Source: Phycisphaerales bacterium (lineage in GTDB: Bacteria; Planctomycetota; Phycisphaerae; Phycisphaerales; UBA1924). From it: a DNA stretch of 64,000 bases. The stretch is taken from positions 62,001-126,000 of the forward strand of contig CP064987.1 in the NCBI GenBank assembly GCA_016699835.1, written 5' to 3'. The position numbers and the translations under genes are program-made. A model generated the notes under the pieces. It made no database searches, was not told the origin of the DNA, and saw only the letters and a list, made by a program, of their open reading frames with translations. Of this stretch, positions 44,622-53,825 are shown one piece after another (the stretch's first letter is position 1; each line of letters starts with the position of its first letter).

Positions 44622-45224
44622 TCATTCCGTTCTGGAACCGTTCGCCATCGCCCGCTTCCGCTTCGCCAAAAGGCGCAGGTTCCGCGCATAAATCACCACA
44701 CCCGACGATTGCCCCAACACCCCCACAACATCCTGACGCCACACAAAGTACACAAACAGCATCACCCCGCCCCCCAAACTCAACCACCAGAAGATCGACG
44801 GCACCACGCTCTCCTTGCGCGACTCGCTCACGATCCACTGGATCATCATCCGCCCAAAGAACGCCGTCTGACCCACCAGCCCAACCAGCACCCACACAAA
44901 ACTCCCCCACGACGTGATGTTGAACATCCGCAGCACCGGGTGGCTCTGCCCGTCCGACACATCCTTCGCGACCTCTTCCCCAAACCGTGCCCGGAACTCA
45001 TCCAGCGTCATCGACTCCGACCTGAATCCATTGCGAAGCAAGACCCGCACACGCACGTCCCCCGACTCCTTCACAACCTCCACAACCCCGCGCTCGCTCC
45101 CCACACGCAGAGGCACAACCTCCGCCCCCGCCGCCGGCTTCACCCCCATGTCCTGCGCGCCCCACACCAACCACAGCCCAAGCCCGATCAACAGCACCAT
45201 CAACGCCACTGGCTCCCACTTCAT
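44622..45224 (-). CDS. Lipid A biosynthesis N-terminal (LAB_N) domain membrane protein
   Basis: 200 residues from the ATG at 45224, overlapping the glycosyltransferase stop by 4 bp. One N-terminal span, a soluble domain (about 30-95), then the LAB_N signature GQTAFFGRMMIQWIVSESRKESVVPSIFWWLSLGGG with two further spans, and a basic end. LAB_N is the membrane part of some LpxB-like and sugar-transfer systems; here it stands alone. With the adjacent GT2 it suggests lipid-linked sugar transfer at the envelope. Confidence 0.85.
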   Translation of the reverse strand: MKWEPVALMVLLIGLGLWLVWGAQDMGVKPAAGAEVVPLRVGSERGVVEVVKESGDVRVRVLLRNGFRSESMTLDEFRARFGEEVAKDVSDGQSHPVLRMFNITSWGSFVWVLVGLVGQTAFFGRMMIQWIVSESRKESVVPSIFWWLSLGGGVMLFVYFVWRQDVVGVLGQSSGVVIYARNLRLLAKRKRAMANGSRTE

Positions 45225-46126
45225 CGAACGCCCCCACTCGCCGCCCCCGCCGCATGGCCCTTCGCCTCGATCGACCGCGACTCCTCCGCCGCAGCCGACG
45301 AATCCCCGCCCCCAACCTCCACCGCGCTCACAGGCCGCCGACGCGACCGCATATACCGCACCGCAAACAGATCGATCAACCCCGGCAGCGCCCGCTGCAC
45401 GATCCCCATCCCATACTTCGTCTCCCCGGCCATCCGTGCCCGGTGCGTCACGCGCGTCTCCACCACCGTGTATCCAAGGTGACGAGCCGTCACCGGAATG
45501 AACCGGTGCATCCCCTTGAACTCCAGCGGCAGTTTCAACGCCACCTCCCGCCGCATCACCCGCAGCGAGCACCCCGTATCACGAATCGTGTCCCCCAGGA
45601 GCCACCTCCGGAACGACCGACCCACGATCGAACCGACCCGCCGCACCACGTTGTCCTTCCTCGCGTGCGAACGGTCCCCCTGCACAACGTCGGCCTTCGT
45701 CTCATCCATCAACCGCAAGAGCCGCGGGATATCCGCCGGGTCATTCTGCAGATCGGCATCAAGCACCGCGATCCGCTCCCCCCGGCACGCCCGAAACGCC
45801 GCATGAAACGCCGCCGACTGCCCCCCGCCGCCGCCACCCGCCACGCCCCGAGCCGTCGGCGTCTCGCGCATCACCACGCACCGCAGCCACGACCGATCCC
45901 GCATCATCTCGCGGATCACCGCCTGAGTGTCGTCCGTCGACCCGTCGTCCACGATCACAAACTCAAAGTCCACAACACCCGCGAGCGCCCGCTCGACCTC
46001 ATCCACCAACGCCCTGATGTTGTCACGCTCGTTGTGCGCCGGCGCCACCACCGACAAAACGGGCGCACCTCGCGATCCAGTGTGGGTTTCGGAATCAACA
46101 ATGTCGCCACGTGCGATGCGCGTCAT
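45221..46126 (-). CDS. Family 2 glycosyltransferase, dolichol-phosphate-sugar synthase-like
   Basis: 301 residues. GT-A motifs: VVAPAHNERDNI, VIVDDGSTDDT, LDADLQNDPADIPRLL (DxD), GDRSHARKDN and later GMHRFIP. This is the ArnC/DPM1-like layout that moves a sugar from a nucleotide to a polyprenyl phosphate. There is no C-terminal membrane pair; a poly-Gly insert (VAGGGGGGQSAAFH) and a loose basic tail are unusual. Coupled by 4 bp to the LAB_N gene. Confidence 0.88.
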   Translation of the reverse strand: MTRIARGDIVDSETHTGSRGAPVLSVVAPAHNERDNIRALVDEVERALAGVVDFEFVIVDDGSTDDTQAVIREMMRDRSWLRCVVMRETPTARGVAGGGGGGQSAAFHAAFRACRGERIAVLDADLQNDPADIPRLLRLMDETKADVVQGDRSHARKDNVVRRVGSIVGRSFRRWLLGDTIRDTGCSLRVMRREVALKLPLEFKGMHRFIPVTARHLGYTVVETRVTHRARMAGETKYGMGIVQRALPGLIDLFAVRYMRSRRRPVSAVEVGGGDSSAAAEESRSIEAKGHAAGAASGGVR

Positions 46127-46152
46127 CAGGGGCTAAGCGTAGCCCCAATCCC

Positions 46153-46989
46153 TCACGCCGCCGCCGCGAGTTCGGCCGGAGCCTCTCCCTCGGAGACCGT
46201 CGCGAAGTCCTCAAGCACCGCTAGCGCCGCCCAGAAGTTCTCCGCGCCGGTCTCGACGGTCAGAAACGGCTTCTTGTCACCGACCTTCTGCATGAAGAAC
46301 AAGCCCTGATCGATGCCAACGCCACCAATCTCTTCAAACCGGATCAGCATCCCCCGGTACGTGCCGGAGCGCGCCGTCACACCATCGGACGAAATCGCAC
46401 AGAACTTCGCCCAGTCCACAGCCCCGTGCTGCTCGATGTGGGAGTGCCACCGCTCCGCTATATGTCCTGCGATCGTCGAACGCAGCCGATCCATCTTCTC
46501 GTCCGGCGTGAACTTGCTCGACAACATGCTGAAAGAGAGCCCGATCGGCTTCTCTTTGTATCGCCCGGAAAACTTGATCGTCTTTCGGTCTGTGCCCGTC
46601 AGGCTCATCGTCAGGCTCGTCCCGAAGTAGATCCCGTTCAAGTACTGCCGAACGGTCCGAAACGTGAATCCCTCCAAACTCGAGTACGGGATGAGTTGAT
46701 CTCCCTTCCGCCTCCGCACGACGGCACCCCGTTCACGCAATTCCAACGGCGTGCGACTCCGCAGGATCAGCATCACACCGAGTCCAATAGACCACGCCAC
46801 CGCGCAACCGATCCACAGCACGGGGCTGGTATACCAGGCGGATGTCTTGGGAGGATTGAACACCGGCACGAGGAACAACGACCCGAGCACCACATTGACG
46901 ATGCCCGCAAGTGCGACAAGGCCATTCACGATCGCGTGCTTGGAGACAACCTCGCCGAACTCATGCGACCCGGTCTGCGTCGTGTTCAT
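46153..46989 (-). CDS. Two-span membrane protein, paralogue of 51586-52425
   Basis: 278 residues. Two N-terminal spans (about 22-48 and 55-76) precede a cytoplasmic domain that opens LRERGAVVRRRKGDQLIPYSSLEGFTF, a PH-like start. The C-terminal half shares with the protein at 51586 the pattern (D/N)W.K......(G/S)(V/I)T...G.Y.G..I...E..G and G(D/E)K(K/R)PFL. Function unknown. It ends near the GT2 start but is not obviously coupled. Confidence 0.78.
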   Translation of the reverse strand: MNTTQTGSHEFGEVVSKHAIVNGLVALAGIVNVVLGSLFLVPVFNPPKTSAWYTSPVLWIGCAVAWSIGLGVMLILRSRTPLELRERGAVVRRRKGDQLIPYSSLEGFTFRTVRQYLNGIYFGTSLTMSLTGTDRKTIKFSGRYKEKPIGLSFSMLSSKFTPDEKMDRLRSTIAGHIAERWHSHIEQHGAVDWAKFCAISSDGVTARSGTYRGMLIRFEEIGGVGIDQGLFFMQKVGDKKPFLTVETGAENFWAALAVLEDFATVSEGEAPAELAAAA

Positions 46990-47205
46990 GTCAAACCTTT
47001 CTTCGTGCCAGCACTAGATGAGAGTGCACAATCACTCCCCTGCCATTCGTCGGCAATCCTCCAAACAAGGCGCACCCGCCACGCACGCGAAGATCCGTCT
47101 GTAACGATCAGTCCAGACCGTCGCTGACGCCAAGACCACATCCACGCCCGAGAACTTTCTCGAGAGCCAGTGTGCGATCGCCCACGGGGACGCAAATACA
47201 TCGAA

Positions 47206-48972
47206 CTACGCCGTCGCCACCGCCCCACCCACACGCGACTCCAACACGCCCTCCCGGAAACTCCGCCAGTGCCGCACCGGCACCGCCGCCACCAGCATCA
47301 CCGCCACCATGCTCAGATCAAACGCCACGATCCAGAAGACCGCCGACGAGATGAACCCATACGAGTGCAGCCCCACGCCCAGCATGTTTGTCCCGAACCA
47401 CGACCACGCCGTCACGATGTTCCCAAAGACCGCGAGCACCGCGATCCCGCGCTCCTTGATCATCCCGCCCCATCGTGCGTGCAGAATGATCAGGTTGATC
47501 AGCACGATCAGCGCCGCCCCGTTCTCCTTGGGGTCCCACCCCCAGAACCTTCCCCACGACTGGTCCGCCCAGATTCCCCCCAGCACCGTCCCAAAGAAAC
47601 TCATCACCGTCGCGAAGCACACCACCCCATAGATCCCCTTCGGCAACGTCTTCTTGAGGTCCCCCCGAAGCGCCGGCGTGAACACCCCCAACAGGATGTA
47701 CGCCATCGCGAGGAACCCCGCCAGGAACGTCGCCGAGTACCCGATCGTCACCACCACCACGTGCGTCGCCAGCCAGAAGTTCGAGTCGAGCACAGCCTGC
47801 ATCGCCTCCATCGTGTCCCCGGACGCCCCAAGATTGTGCGCCACGATCAGCGTCGAGAACCCGATCACCGACGCCACGATCGTCCCGATCCCCACGCGCA
47901 CCATCCGCTCCACCATAAACGCCAGCGGCACGCACGCCCATCCAATAAAAACTGCCGACGAGTACAGGTTCGTCACAGGAGGCCGACCCTGCAGCACGAC
48001 CCGCGCCACCAGCCCGATCGTCTGCACGAGAAACGCCAACCCCACCATCCATAGCCCGCTGCGCCGCAACACCCCGCCCCACGCCGAGTCGCTCTTCCCC
48101 GACACCGTCGTCACCAGCAACCCCAAGAGCGCCAGCACCGCCGCGAACACATACACCGCCGCCGCGTTCACAAACGGCGCGGCCCGATTGAACACCACCT
48201 CGTTCGACGACGCCCGAGCCGCCCCAGGCAACGCCCCACGCAGCGTCTCGCCATACTCCCGCGCGACCCTCGTCAACGTCGCCCCATCCCCGGCCGACAA
48301 CGACTCCAGCATCGAATGCCACGCCTTCGTCGACGCGTCCCCACCCACCATCGGCCCCGCCGTCATCACCAATGGCCGCCACTCCTGCCCCGACGCCAAC
48401 GGCGCCACCGCCAGCGGCGCCTCCCACTGCGCAATCGCCAGATACAACATCACTCGATCGTTCAACCCAAGCACCTGACGCTGGAACATGTCCTGCTGCT
48501 TCGCCGGCACCGCCTTCGCCATATCCACCTGATTCGCCATCTCCGGCAGCCGCGCCATCAACTCGCTGAGCGCATACCGAGTCCGCCGACCATGCACGTC
48601 GCTCTCGGGCAATCCAAAGAGCGCCCGCAGATCCGGATGATCGATCCGAAAGACCTCACGCGAGATCGCCCGCTTCTGCGTCTCCGCGTCTCCCGCCGCC
48701 ATCAACTCCATCACCCACTGCACCGCCGTCATCGACGGCTGCTCCCCACGCGCAGGCAAACTCTGCCTCCCGCTCATCCGAAGCAGCGCCGATCGTGCGA
48801 AAGTATCCAAAGGCTTCGTCCGCCCCTCCGCAGAAACCGCCAGCGAACCCACGGCATTCCAATCCACACCATCCGCATCAACCGCCGGCCCACGCATCCG
48901 CGAAGCCACCGACACCGCCATCACCACGACCAGCATCAGCGGAATCCACCGCATCAATCGTCCCATGTTCAT
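47206..48972 (-). CDS. ccsA: Cytochrome c biogenesis protein CcsA (ResC-like)
   Basis: 588 residues from the ATG at 48972, which overlaps the resB stop by 4 bp. After an N-terminal span and a long periplasmic domain (about 30-270) there are about eight membrane helices. The heme-handling WWD motif is WGRFWGWDPKENGA (about residue 480); histidines in VAHNLGAS, LATHVVVV and GLHSYGF are candidates for heme ligation. With ResB it moves heme across the membrane and attaches it to apocytochrome c (system II). The long N-terminal soluble domain is larger than in simple CcsA. Confidence 0.93.
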   Translation of the reverse strand: MNMGRLMRWIPLMLVVVMAVSVASRMRGPAVDADGVDWNAVGSLAVSAEGRTKPLDTFARSALLRMSGRQSLPARGEQPSMTAVQWVMELMAAGDAETQKRAISREVFRIDHPDLRALFGLPESDVHGRRTRYALSELMARLPEMANQVDMAKAVPAKQQDMFQRQVLGLNDRVMLYLAIAQWEAPLAVAPLASGQEWRPLVMTAGPMVGGDASTKAWHSMLESLSAGDGATLTRVAREYGETLRGALPGAARASSNEVVFNRAAPFVNAAAVYVFAAVLALLGLLVTTVSGKSDSAWGGVLRRSGLWMVGLAFLVQTIGLVARVVLQGRPPVTNLYSSAVFIGWACVPLAFMVERMVRVGIGTIVASVIGFSTLIVAHNLGASGDTMEAMQAVLDSNFWLATHVVVVTIGYSATFLAGFLAMAYILLGVFTPALRGDLKKTLPKGIYGVVCFATVMSFFGTVLGGIWADQSWGRFWGWDPKENGAALIVLINLIILHARWGGMIKERGIAVLAVFGNIVTAWSWFGTNMLGVGLHSYGFISSAVFWIVAFDLSMVAVMLVAAVPVRHWRSFREGVLESRVGGAVATA

Positions 48973-50267
48973 CGCGTCCCCTCCATGCCGTCCCCTCGCC
49001 GCACCGCGCCACCCCGCCTCTTGCTCCAACTCCGATACCCAAAGTGGAACAACATCCCACTCACCACCAGCCCGCACGAGACATACGGCAGCAACCACCC
49101 CGGATTCCGCACCACCTGCAGCACCGTCCCCGAGTTGTCCGACTTGAAACTCGCCTGATACAGCGTGTCCCCGCGATACCGCAGCGGCTCGTTCATCCGG
49201 ATCATAACCTCGCGATTCACGTGATGCTCCGGATCAATCAGCCGCACCAGGCTCGAAAAGTTCTTGGGCCGATTCGTCCCCACGTACAGATCGTGCTTGA
49301 AATCAATCAACTCCAGCGTGTACGGCTTGTACGTCCGCTTGAACCGCAGCGCCATCGCATACGACTTCCCCCCCACGCCGAACGACTGCTCGGGCTCAAG
49401 GTGCACCGACACCATCATCGTCCCCAGCCTCCGATCCCCATCCATCAGCGTCACATACGCACTGGGAACATCCACCGTCGATCCATCCACCCCAGTCGCC
49501 CGTGCCACGCCCCGTGCCCGCACGTTCCGCCCGATCCCCATGTCCGCCGTCGGCCCCATGCTCAGCCGCGGATCCCCATCCATCCCGCCCGTGACCGCCG
49601 CAAGCGTCGAGTTCGCCATCCATGAATCCACGTGGATCTCAAACCCCAGCATCGGATGCCGAATCGTCGCCCCCTCGTGGAGTTGAGCCATCGGGATCGC
49701 GATCACGATATCGCTCGTCGGGTCGGTCTTGTCGATCACCGCCAGTTCCGCCGTCCGGATGTCCTCCACAAAGTTCGACGACTTCCCCTCGTCGATCGAC
49801 ATGTTCCCCTCGTCCGCAAACGCCCCGGTCACAAACTCTCCCGCCAGGAGCAGGATCACCCCAAGGTGCGTCACGATGATCCCCACCCGCTTCGCCGACA
49901 GTTTGAACCGCACGGCATGCGCCGCCACAAGGTTCACAAACAGCAACACCCCGATCGTCAGCCCCCCCGGGAACAGAATCGCCACACGATCCGACACACC
50001 CCACGAATCCGGCACAAACAACCTCAACCGAATCCACGTGTGCGTCGACCGGAAATACTCGTGCACCACCGTCCACACGCCATCGTGCATCTGCGCCAGC
50101 GTCCCCGCCAGAATCAGAACCATCGACATCGCCAGGAGCGCCACCGTCAGCCGAAGCGACGCCAGCGCGTGCAGCGCCGCCATCACGATGAACCGCCCAC
50201 GCGCCCTCGCGTGCTCCTCAGTGCTCACACGCGAACCAACATCCGCTTCCGTGCTGATCTGTGTCAT
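48969..50267 (-). CDS. resB: Cytochrome c biogenesis protein ResB
   Basis: 432 residues from the ATG at 50267. Spans near residues 40-60, 105-125 and 135-160 and a C-terminal span (LLPYVSCGLVVSGMLFHFGY) enclose a large periplasmic domain with ResB features (LLAGEFVTG, YEL-type strands, YKPYTLELIDFKHDLYVGT, PLRYRGDTLYQASF). It is the ResB half of the system II heme lyase. Coupled by 4 bp to both neighbours. Confidence 0.92.
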   Translation of the reverse strand: MTQISTEADVGSRVSTEEHARARGRFIVMAALHALASLRLTVALLAMSMVLILAGTLAQMHDGVWTVVHEYFRSTHTWIRLRLFVPDSWGVSDRVAILFPGGLTIGVLLFVNLVAAHAVRFKLSAKRVGIIVTHLGVILLLAGEFVTGAFADEGNMSIDEGKSSNFVEDIRTAELAVIDKTDPTSDIVIAIPMAQLHEGATIRHPMLGFEIHVDSWMANSTLAAVTGGMDGDPRLSMGPTADMGIGRNVRARGVARATGVDGSTVDVPSAYVTLMDGDRRLGTMMVSVHLEPEQSFGVGGKSYAMALRFKRTYKPYTLELIDFKHDLYVGTNRPKNFSSLVRLIDPEHHVNREVMIRMNEPLRYRGDTLYQASFKSDNSGTVLQVVRNPGWLLPYVSCGLVVSGMLFHFGYRSWSKRRGGAVRRGDGMEGTR

Positions 50268-51508
50268 GGTGCCTTCGCGTTCCCCGTGATCGCCAGCCGC
50301 GTGAACTCGTCGAACGAGCCTCGCTCCTTCTCCACAACCGCCGCCGGCCCCGACAACTTGAAATACCAACTCTGCTCATTCGTCGGCAGAATCACCGCGA
50401 TCATCCGATTCTTCCCGTCCGCCGAAGTCAGATCGAACCGCATCCCCCTCGCCCCGATCGGCGTGAATGCCTGATCCGAAAGCCGCACCACCGCCTCCAG
50501 CCCCATCTGACCACGCCACCGATTGATGTTCTCCAGCAACCCACCTCCATCTCCAATCAGCGACGTCAGCGTCGCACGCCCCTGCTCACCCTCGCCCCCA
50601 TCGCCCGGAATGTTGTACGCCACAGCCGCGAATCCGCTCGACGTGTCCGCCTGCCAATGCGCCGGCGGCCGCCAACTCATCGCCCGCTGAGCCAACCCAG
50701 CATTCACATCCACCTCCATCCCGACACCCGTCGGCGGATGCCCAGGCGGAAGCGCCATCCCCTCACCCACGCCCATCCCACTCGGCATCGGTGCCGCCCC
50801 CATCCCACCACCCGTCATCCCGCTCCCGCCCGCCTCCACGTGGAACGTCCCCACAAACGCCGCGAAGTCCTTCTCCAGTGTCGCCGCGTCCGCGTGCGGC
50901 AGCGTGCTCTTCACAAACCACGTCTTCCCATCCCCAGGCACAACGATCGCCCCCAGCATCGTCGACGCCTCATTCGCCATCTTCGTCAGCCACACCTTCA
51001 CAACCCCAACGCTCGACGAGTGATCCGCCGCCGTCAAGATCCCGCCAAGGTCCCCCTCGCCCACGGCCGCAAGCCCCAACTGCCCACGCCACCGGTTCAC
51101 ATTCGCCAGGTTCCCGCCCACATCGCCCGGAAACGCCGTGATCGTCACCTCCGCGTTGTTCACGATCGCCACTCGAATCGTCGCCAACCGCATCTCCTGA
51201 GTCGTCGGCACCTCCACCCACCCCGCCGGCAGCGACCACACAACCTTCCCCCCGCTCGCCGCCATCGCGCCCCCGGGCGCCGAGCCAGGCATCGTGCCGC
51301 CCGACATCCCATTCCCAGCCATGCCGTTTCCAGGCATGCCATTTCCAGTCATCCCGCTGCCCGCGTTCCCATTCGCCCCACCAGCCCCAGAACGCTCCGC
51401 AGGCTTCGCCACGCGATACGTCTTCACCGGCTCCTTCTCGCACGAAGCCAGCAACACGACCATCGCCGCACCGACCACCTTCACGCCATGCATCAATCGA
51501 GTCTTCAT
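50264..51508 (-). CDS. Met/Gly-rich lipoprotein with duplicated domain, head of the ResB-CcsA operon
   Basis: About 414 residues from the ATG at 51508 (51517 is possible). Lipobox VVLLASC (Cys about 23). Two Met/Gly-rich stretches follow: GMTGNGMPGNGMAGNGMSGG (about 50-75) and GMTGGGMGAAPMPSGMGVGE (about 235-260). Two copies of one domain are recognisable: the first with VNRWRGQLGLAAV, the second with INRWRGQMGLEAV, each after a WxxPAxW-type strand. Overlaps resB by 4 bp. Function unknown; Met-rich runs can bind Cu(I), and the operon context suggests a cytochrome-maturation role. Confidence 0.82.
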   Translation of the reverse strand: MKTRLMHGVKVVGAAMVVLLASCEKEPVKTYRVAKPAERSGAGGANGNAGSGMTGNGMPGNGMAGNGMSGGTMPGSAPGGAMAASGGKVVWSLPAGWVEVPTTQEMRLATIRVAIVNNAEVTITAFPGDVGGNLANVNRWRGQLGLAAVGEGDLGGILTAADHSSSVGVVKVWLTKMANEASTMLGAIVVPGDGKTWFVKSTLPHADAATLEKDFAAFVGTFHVEAGGSGMTGGGMGAAPMPSGMGVGEGMALPPGHPPTGVGMEVDVNAGLAQRAMSWRPPAHWQADTSSGFAAVAYNIPGDGGEGEQGRATLTSLIGDGGGLLENINRWRGQMGLEAVVRLSDQAFTPIGARGMRFDLTSADGKNRMIAVILPTNEQSWYFKLSGPAAVVEKERGSFDEFTRLAITGNAKAP

Positions 51509-51585
51509 GATCCCCATCGTAGGGTTCGCTCCACGAGCAGACCGCGCCCGACACACCCCCATTCCCCCTCGCTATCCTCGTTTCG

Positions 51586-52425
51586 ATGCGTGAAATCCCC
51601 GGCGAACTACCCAACATCGATACCAACGAACTCGGCCCGTGGATCGTTGATCGACACCACTATGCGCCCTCGCCCGGAGTTCTCGGATTCATCCTGATCT
51701 ACGTCGGCTTCCTCGCGATGGCCTTCGCTCCAATGTACAAGGCCAACACTGTGGGTGCAAAATGGACGCTCTCATACGTGCTGCCCGTTGTGGGGAGCGC
51801 CCTCGTCTTCATGCTCGGGATTGCACTGGTCCTCGCGTCCCGTGAAAGACTCTCCTTCCACGAACGAGGCTTCATCATCAAGCGACGACTCCGCAGACCT
51901 CGCATCATCCTTTACGCTGATATCGATCAGATCATGTTCATTGCCTCACAGACCGTCGAGTCGGGCATCCCCACTGGTTCCAAAAACTACCTCAGAATCC
52001 GGCTACGAGACAACACCCGGTTCCGGTACACCGGAAGGAGCGAAGAACGCCAAAAGGGCTTCCGTCGGATACTGGGAAAGGGCTTCTTCCACGACCACAA
52101 GATGGACCATGTCGGCACACTCATGATCCGACAGGTCGCGCACCGAATGCTCGATCAAATTCACGCCGACGGCGAGATCAACTGGTCCAAGCACGCATGT
52201 CTCACCACCCACAGCATCACGCCGCTGAAAGGACCATACAAAGGTCTCGCAATCCCACTCGACGAACTTGCTGGCTGGCGACAAACGATCGACTCGATCA
52301 AACTGTTTCGCACGGGTGAGAAACGCCCTTTCCTGAAGATTCCCATCATGACAATGAACGTCCGTCCGGGACTCCTTCTTCTCGATGATCTCTGCAATAT
52401 CGTCGTTGAGGACGACAACACCTAG
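51586..52425 (+). CDS. Two-span membrane protein, paralogue of 46153-46989
   Basis: 279 residues. Two spans (about 33-52 and 62-85) then a domain starting ERLSFHERGFIIKRRLRRPRIILYADIDQIMF. C-terminal features NWSKHACLTTHSITP, GPYKGLAIPLDELAGW and GEKRPFLKIPI line up with those of the paralogue. Function unknown. It is divergent from the Met-rich lipoprotein gene, 77 bases apart. Confidence 0.8.
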   Translation: MREIPGELPNIDTNELGPWIVDRHHYAPSPGVLGFILIYVGFLAMAFAPMYKANTVGAKWTLSYVLPVVGSALVFMLGIALVLASRERLSFHERGFIIKRRLRRPRIILYADIDQIMFIASQTVESGIPTGSKNYLRIRLRDNTRFRYTGRSEERQKGFRRILGKGFFHDHKMDHVGTLMIRQVAHRMLDQIHADGEINWSKHACLTTHSITPLKGPYKGLAIPLDELAGWRQTIDSIKLFRTGEKRPFLKIPIMTMNVRPGLLLLDDLCNIVVEDDNT

Positions 52426-52456
52426 GACCGTCCGAACTCAATCCCTACCCTCCCCC

Positions 52457-52876
52457 ATGCCCGAAACCATCTTCACCAAAATCCTCAGCGGCACCATCCC
52501 CGCCCACAAAGTCCACGAAGACCACCACACCTTCGCCTTCCTCGACATCAACCCACTCAGCCCAGGCCACACCCTCCTCATCCCAAAAGTGCCCGTAGCC
52601 AAACTCCACGAACTCTCCGACGAAGCCGCCGCCGCCCTCGGCCGTGTCCTCCCGCGCCTCTGCCGCGCCATCGTCCACGCCACAGGCATCCCCGACTACA
52701 ACATCCTCCAGAACAACGGCAGCCCCGCCCACCAGGCCGTCTTCCACGTCCACATCCACATCATCCCCAAGCCAAACGCCACCCAAGGCCTCAACATCCA
52801 CTGGCCCGCCTCACCCCTCGACCCCGCACTCGCCAAATCCCTCGTCACCAAAATCACCACCGCCCTCCGCGAGTGA
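52457..52876 (+). CDS. HIT-family hydrolase
   Basis: 139 residues from the ATG at 52457; the open frame to 52385 would overlap the preceding gene. Starts MPETIFTKILSGTIPAHKV. The histidine triad is FHVHIHIIPK (about residues 97-106), preceded by QNNGSPAHQAV. Such proteins split nucleoside phosphoramidates or dinucleotides. It is 31 bases after the two-span protein and may be cotranscribed. Confidence 0.93.
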   Translation: MPETIFTKILSGTIPAHKVHEDHHTFAFLDINPLSPGHTLLIPKVPVAKLHELSDEAAAALGRVLPRLCRAIVHATGIPDYNILQNNGSPAHQAVFHVHIHIIPKPNATQGLNIHWPASPLDPALAKSLVTKITTALRE

Positions 52877-52887
52877 ACTCCTGGTGG

Positions 52888-52960
52888 CACCGCTCTCCAG
52901 AGCGGTGTCTCCTTGACCTACTTCTCCTCATGGCACAGGGAGGGGGGCGTCTCGCCTGTG
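52888..52960 (+). repeat. Palindromic repeat cluster after the HIT gene
   Basis: CACCGCTCTCCAGAGCGGTG at 52888-52907, a pyrimidine-rich linker (CTACTTCTCCTCATGG), then CACAGG...CGTCTCGCCTGTG at 52934-52960, whose left arm carries extra Gs. Located 12 bases after the HIT stop and before the end of birA. Confidence 0.85.
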
Positions 52961-53009
52961 TCGACCACATGGAATTCTTCCCGACACCTGTTGCGCGCCC
53001 GCGACCACC

Positions 53010-53825
53010 CTACTCATGCACAATCGAAGTCGTCAGCGCCGGCAGTCCCACCACCCCATCCTCCGTCACCAACTCGATCTCCCCGCGCGGGTTGATCCCG
53101 CGCACCGTCCCCCGATACTCGCGATTGTCGTGCACGAACGCCTGCCGACGCCCCACCAGCACGTCCCGCTGACGCCACGCCCCGAGCAGCGCCGCCTCAT
53201 CCATCTTGACCGCCCGATCCACCGCCCCGATCAGCGCCCGCAGCACCACCAACCGATCGCACGACGCCCCCAGTTGCCGCAACGACACCGCCTTGTGCCG
53301 CAATCGCTCGTCCCAGTCCGACAGCAGATGCGTCACGTTGATCCCGATCCCCACATACAGCAATCCATCCACACGCTCCACCAGCACCCCCGCCACCTTC
53401 CGCCCCGCAAGCCCCGCCCGCTCCACCACATCATTCGGCCAGCGCATCCCCACGCGATCCGCATCAATCCCCAGAACTCCAGACTCCAGCGCCCCCTCCG
53501 CCGTCATGCACGCCGCAAGCCCCGCCACCATCGACACCCGCGCGTCGTCCATCCCGCCATCAAGAACAAACGTGCACGCCAGCCCCATTCCGCCTGTGTC
53601 AGCCCACACCCGCCCAAGCCGACCACGCCCCCGCCGTTGACGACCCGCCGCGAGCACCAGCCCCGCCGTTCCCCCCGCCGCGTTTCGCGCCTCGTCCTGC
53701 GTCGAGTCGATCTCCTCCTCGCACACCACGCGGTCCACCACGCCCACACCACTCATCGCGAGCCACTCGCCGAGTTCCCCCGCCCACGTCGACACCGCCG
53801 GTTCCTGTGGCCCGCTCGAGTTCAT
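53010..53825 (-). CDS. birA: Biotin--[acetyl-CoA-carboxylase] ligase
   Basis: 271 residues. Catalytic biotin loop GRGRLGRVW (about residues 66-74), RWPNDVV, and the catalytic Lys in GRKVAGVLVE; a C-terminal SH3-like domain ends the protein. There is no N-terminal DNA-binding domain, so it is a ligase only, not a bio repressor. It attaches biotin to carboxylase carrier proteins. Overlaps the nadC stop by 4 bp. Confidence 0.93.
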   Translation of the reverse strand: MNSSGPQEPAVSTWAGELGEWLAMSGVGVVDRVVCEEEIDSTQDEARNAAGGTAGLVLAAGRQRRGRGRLGRVWADTGGMGLACTFVLDGGMDDARVSMVAGLAACMTAEGALESGVLGIDADRVGMRWPNDVVERAGLAGRKVAGVLVERVDGLLYVGIGINVTHLLSDWDERLRHKAVSLRQLGASCDRLVVLRALIGAVDRAVKMDEAALLGAWRQRDVLVGRRQAFVHDNREYRGTVRGINPRGEIELVTEDGVVGLPALTTSIVHE

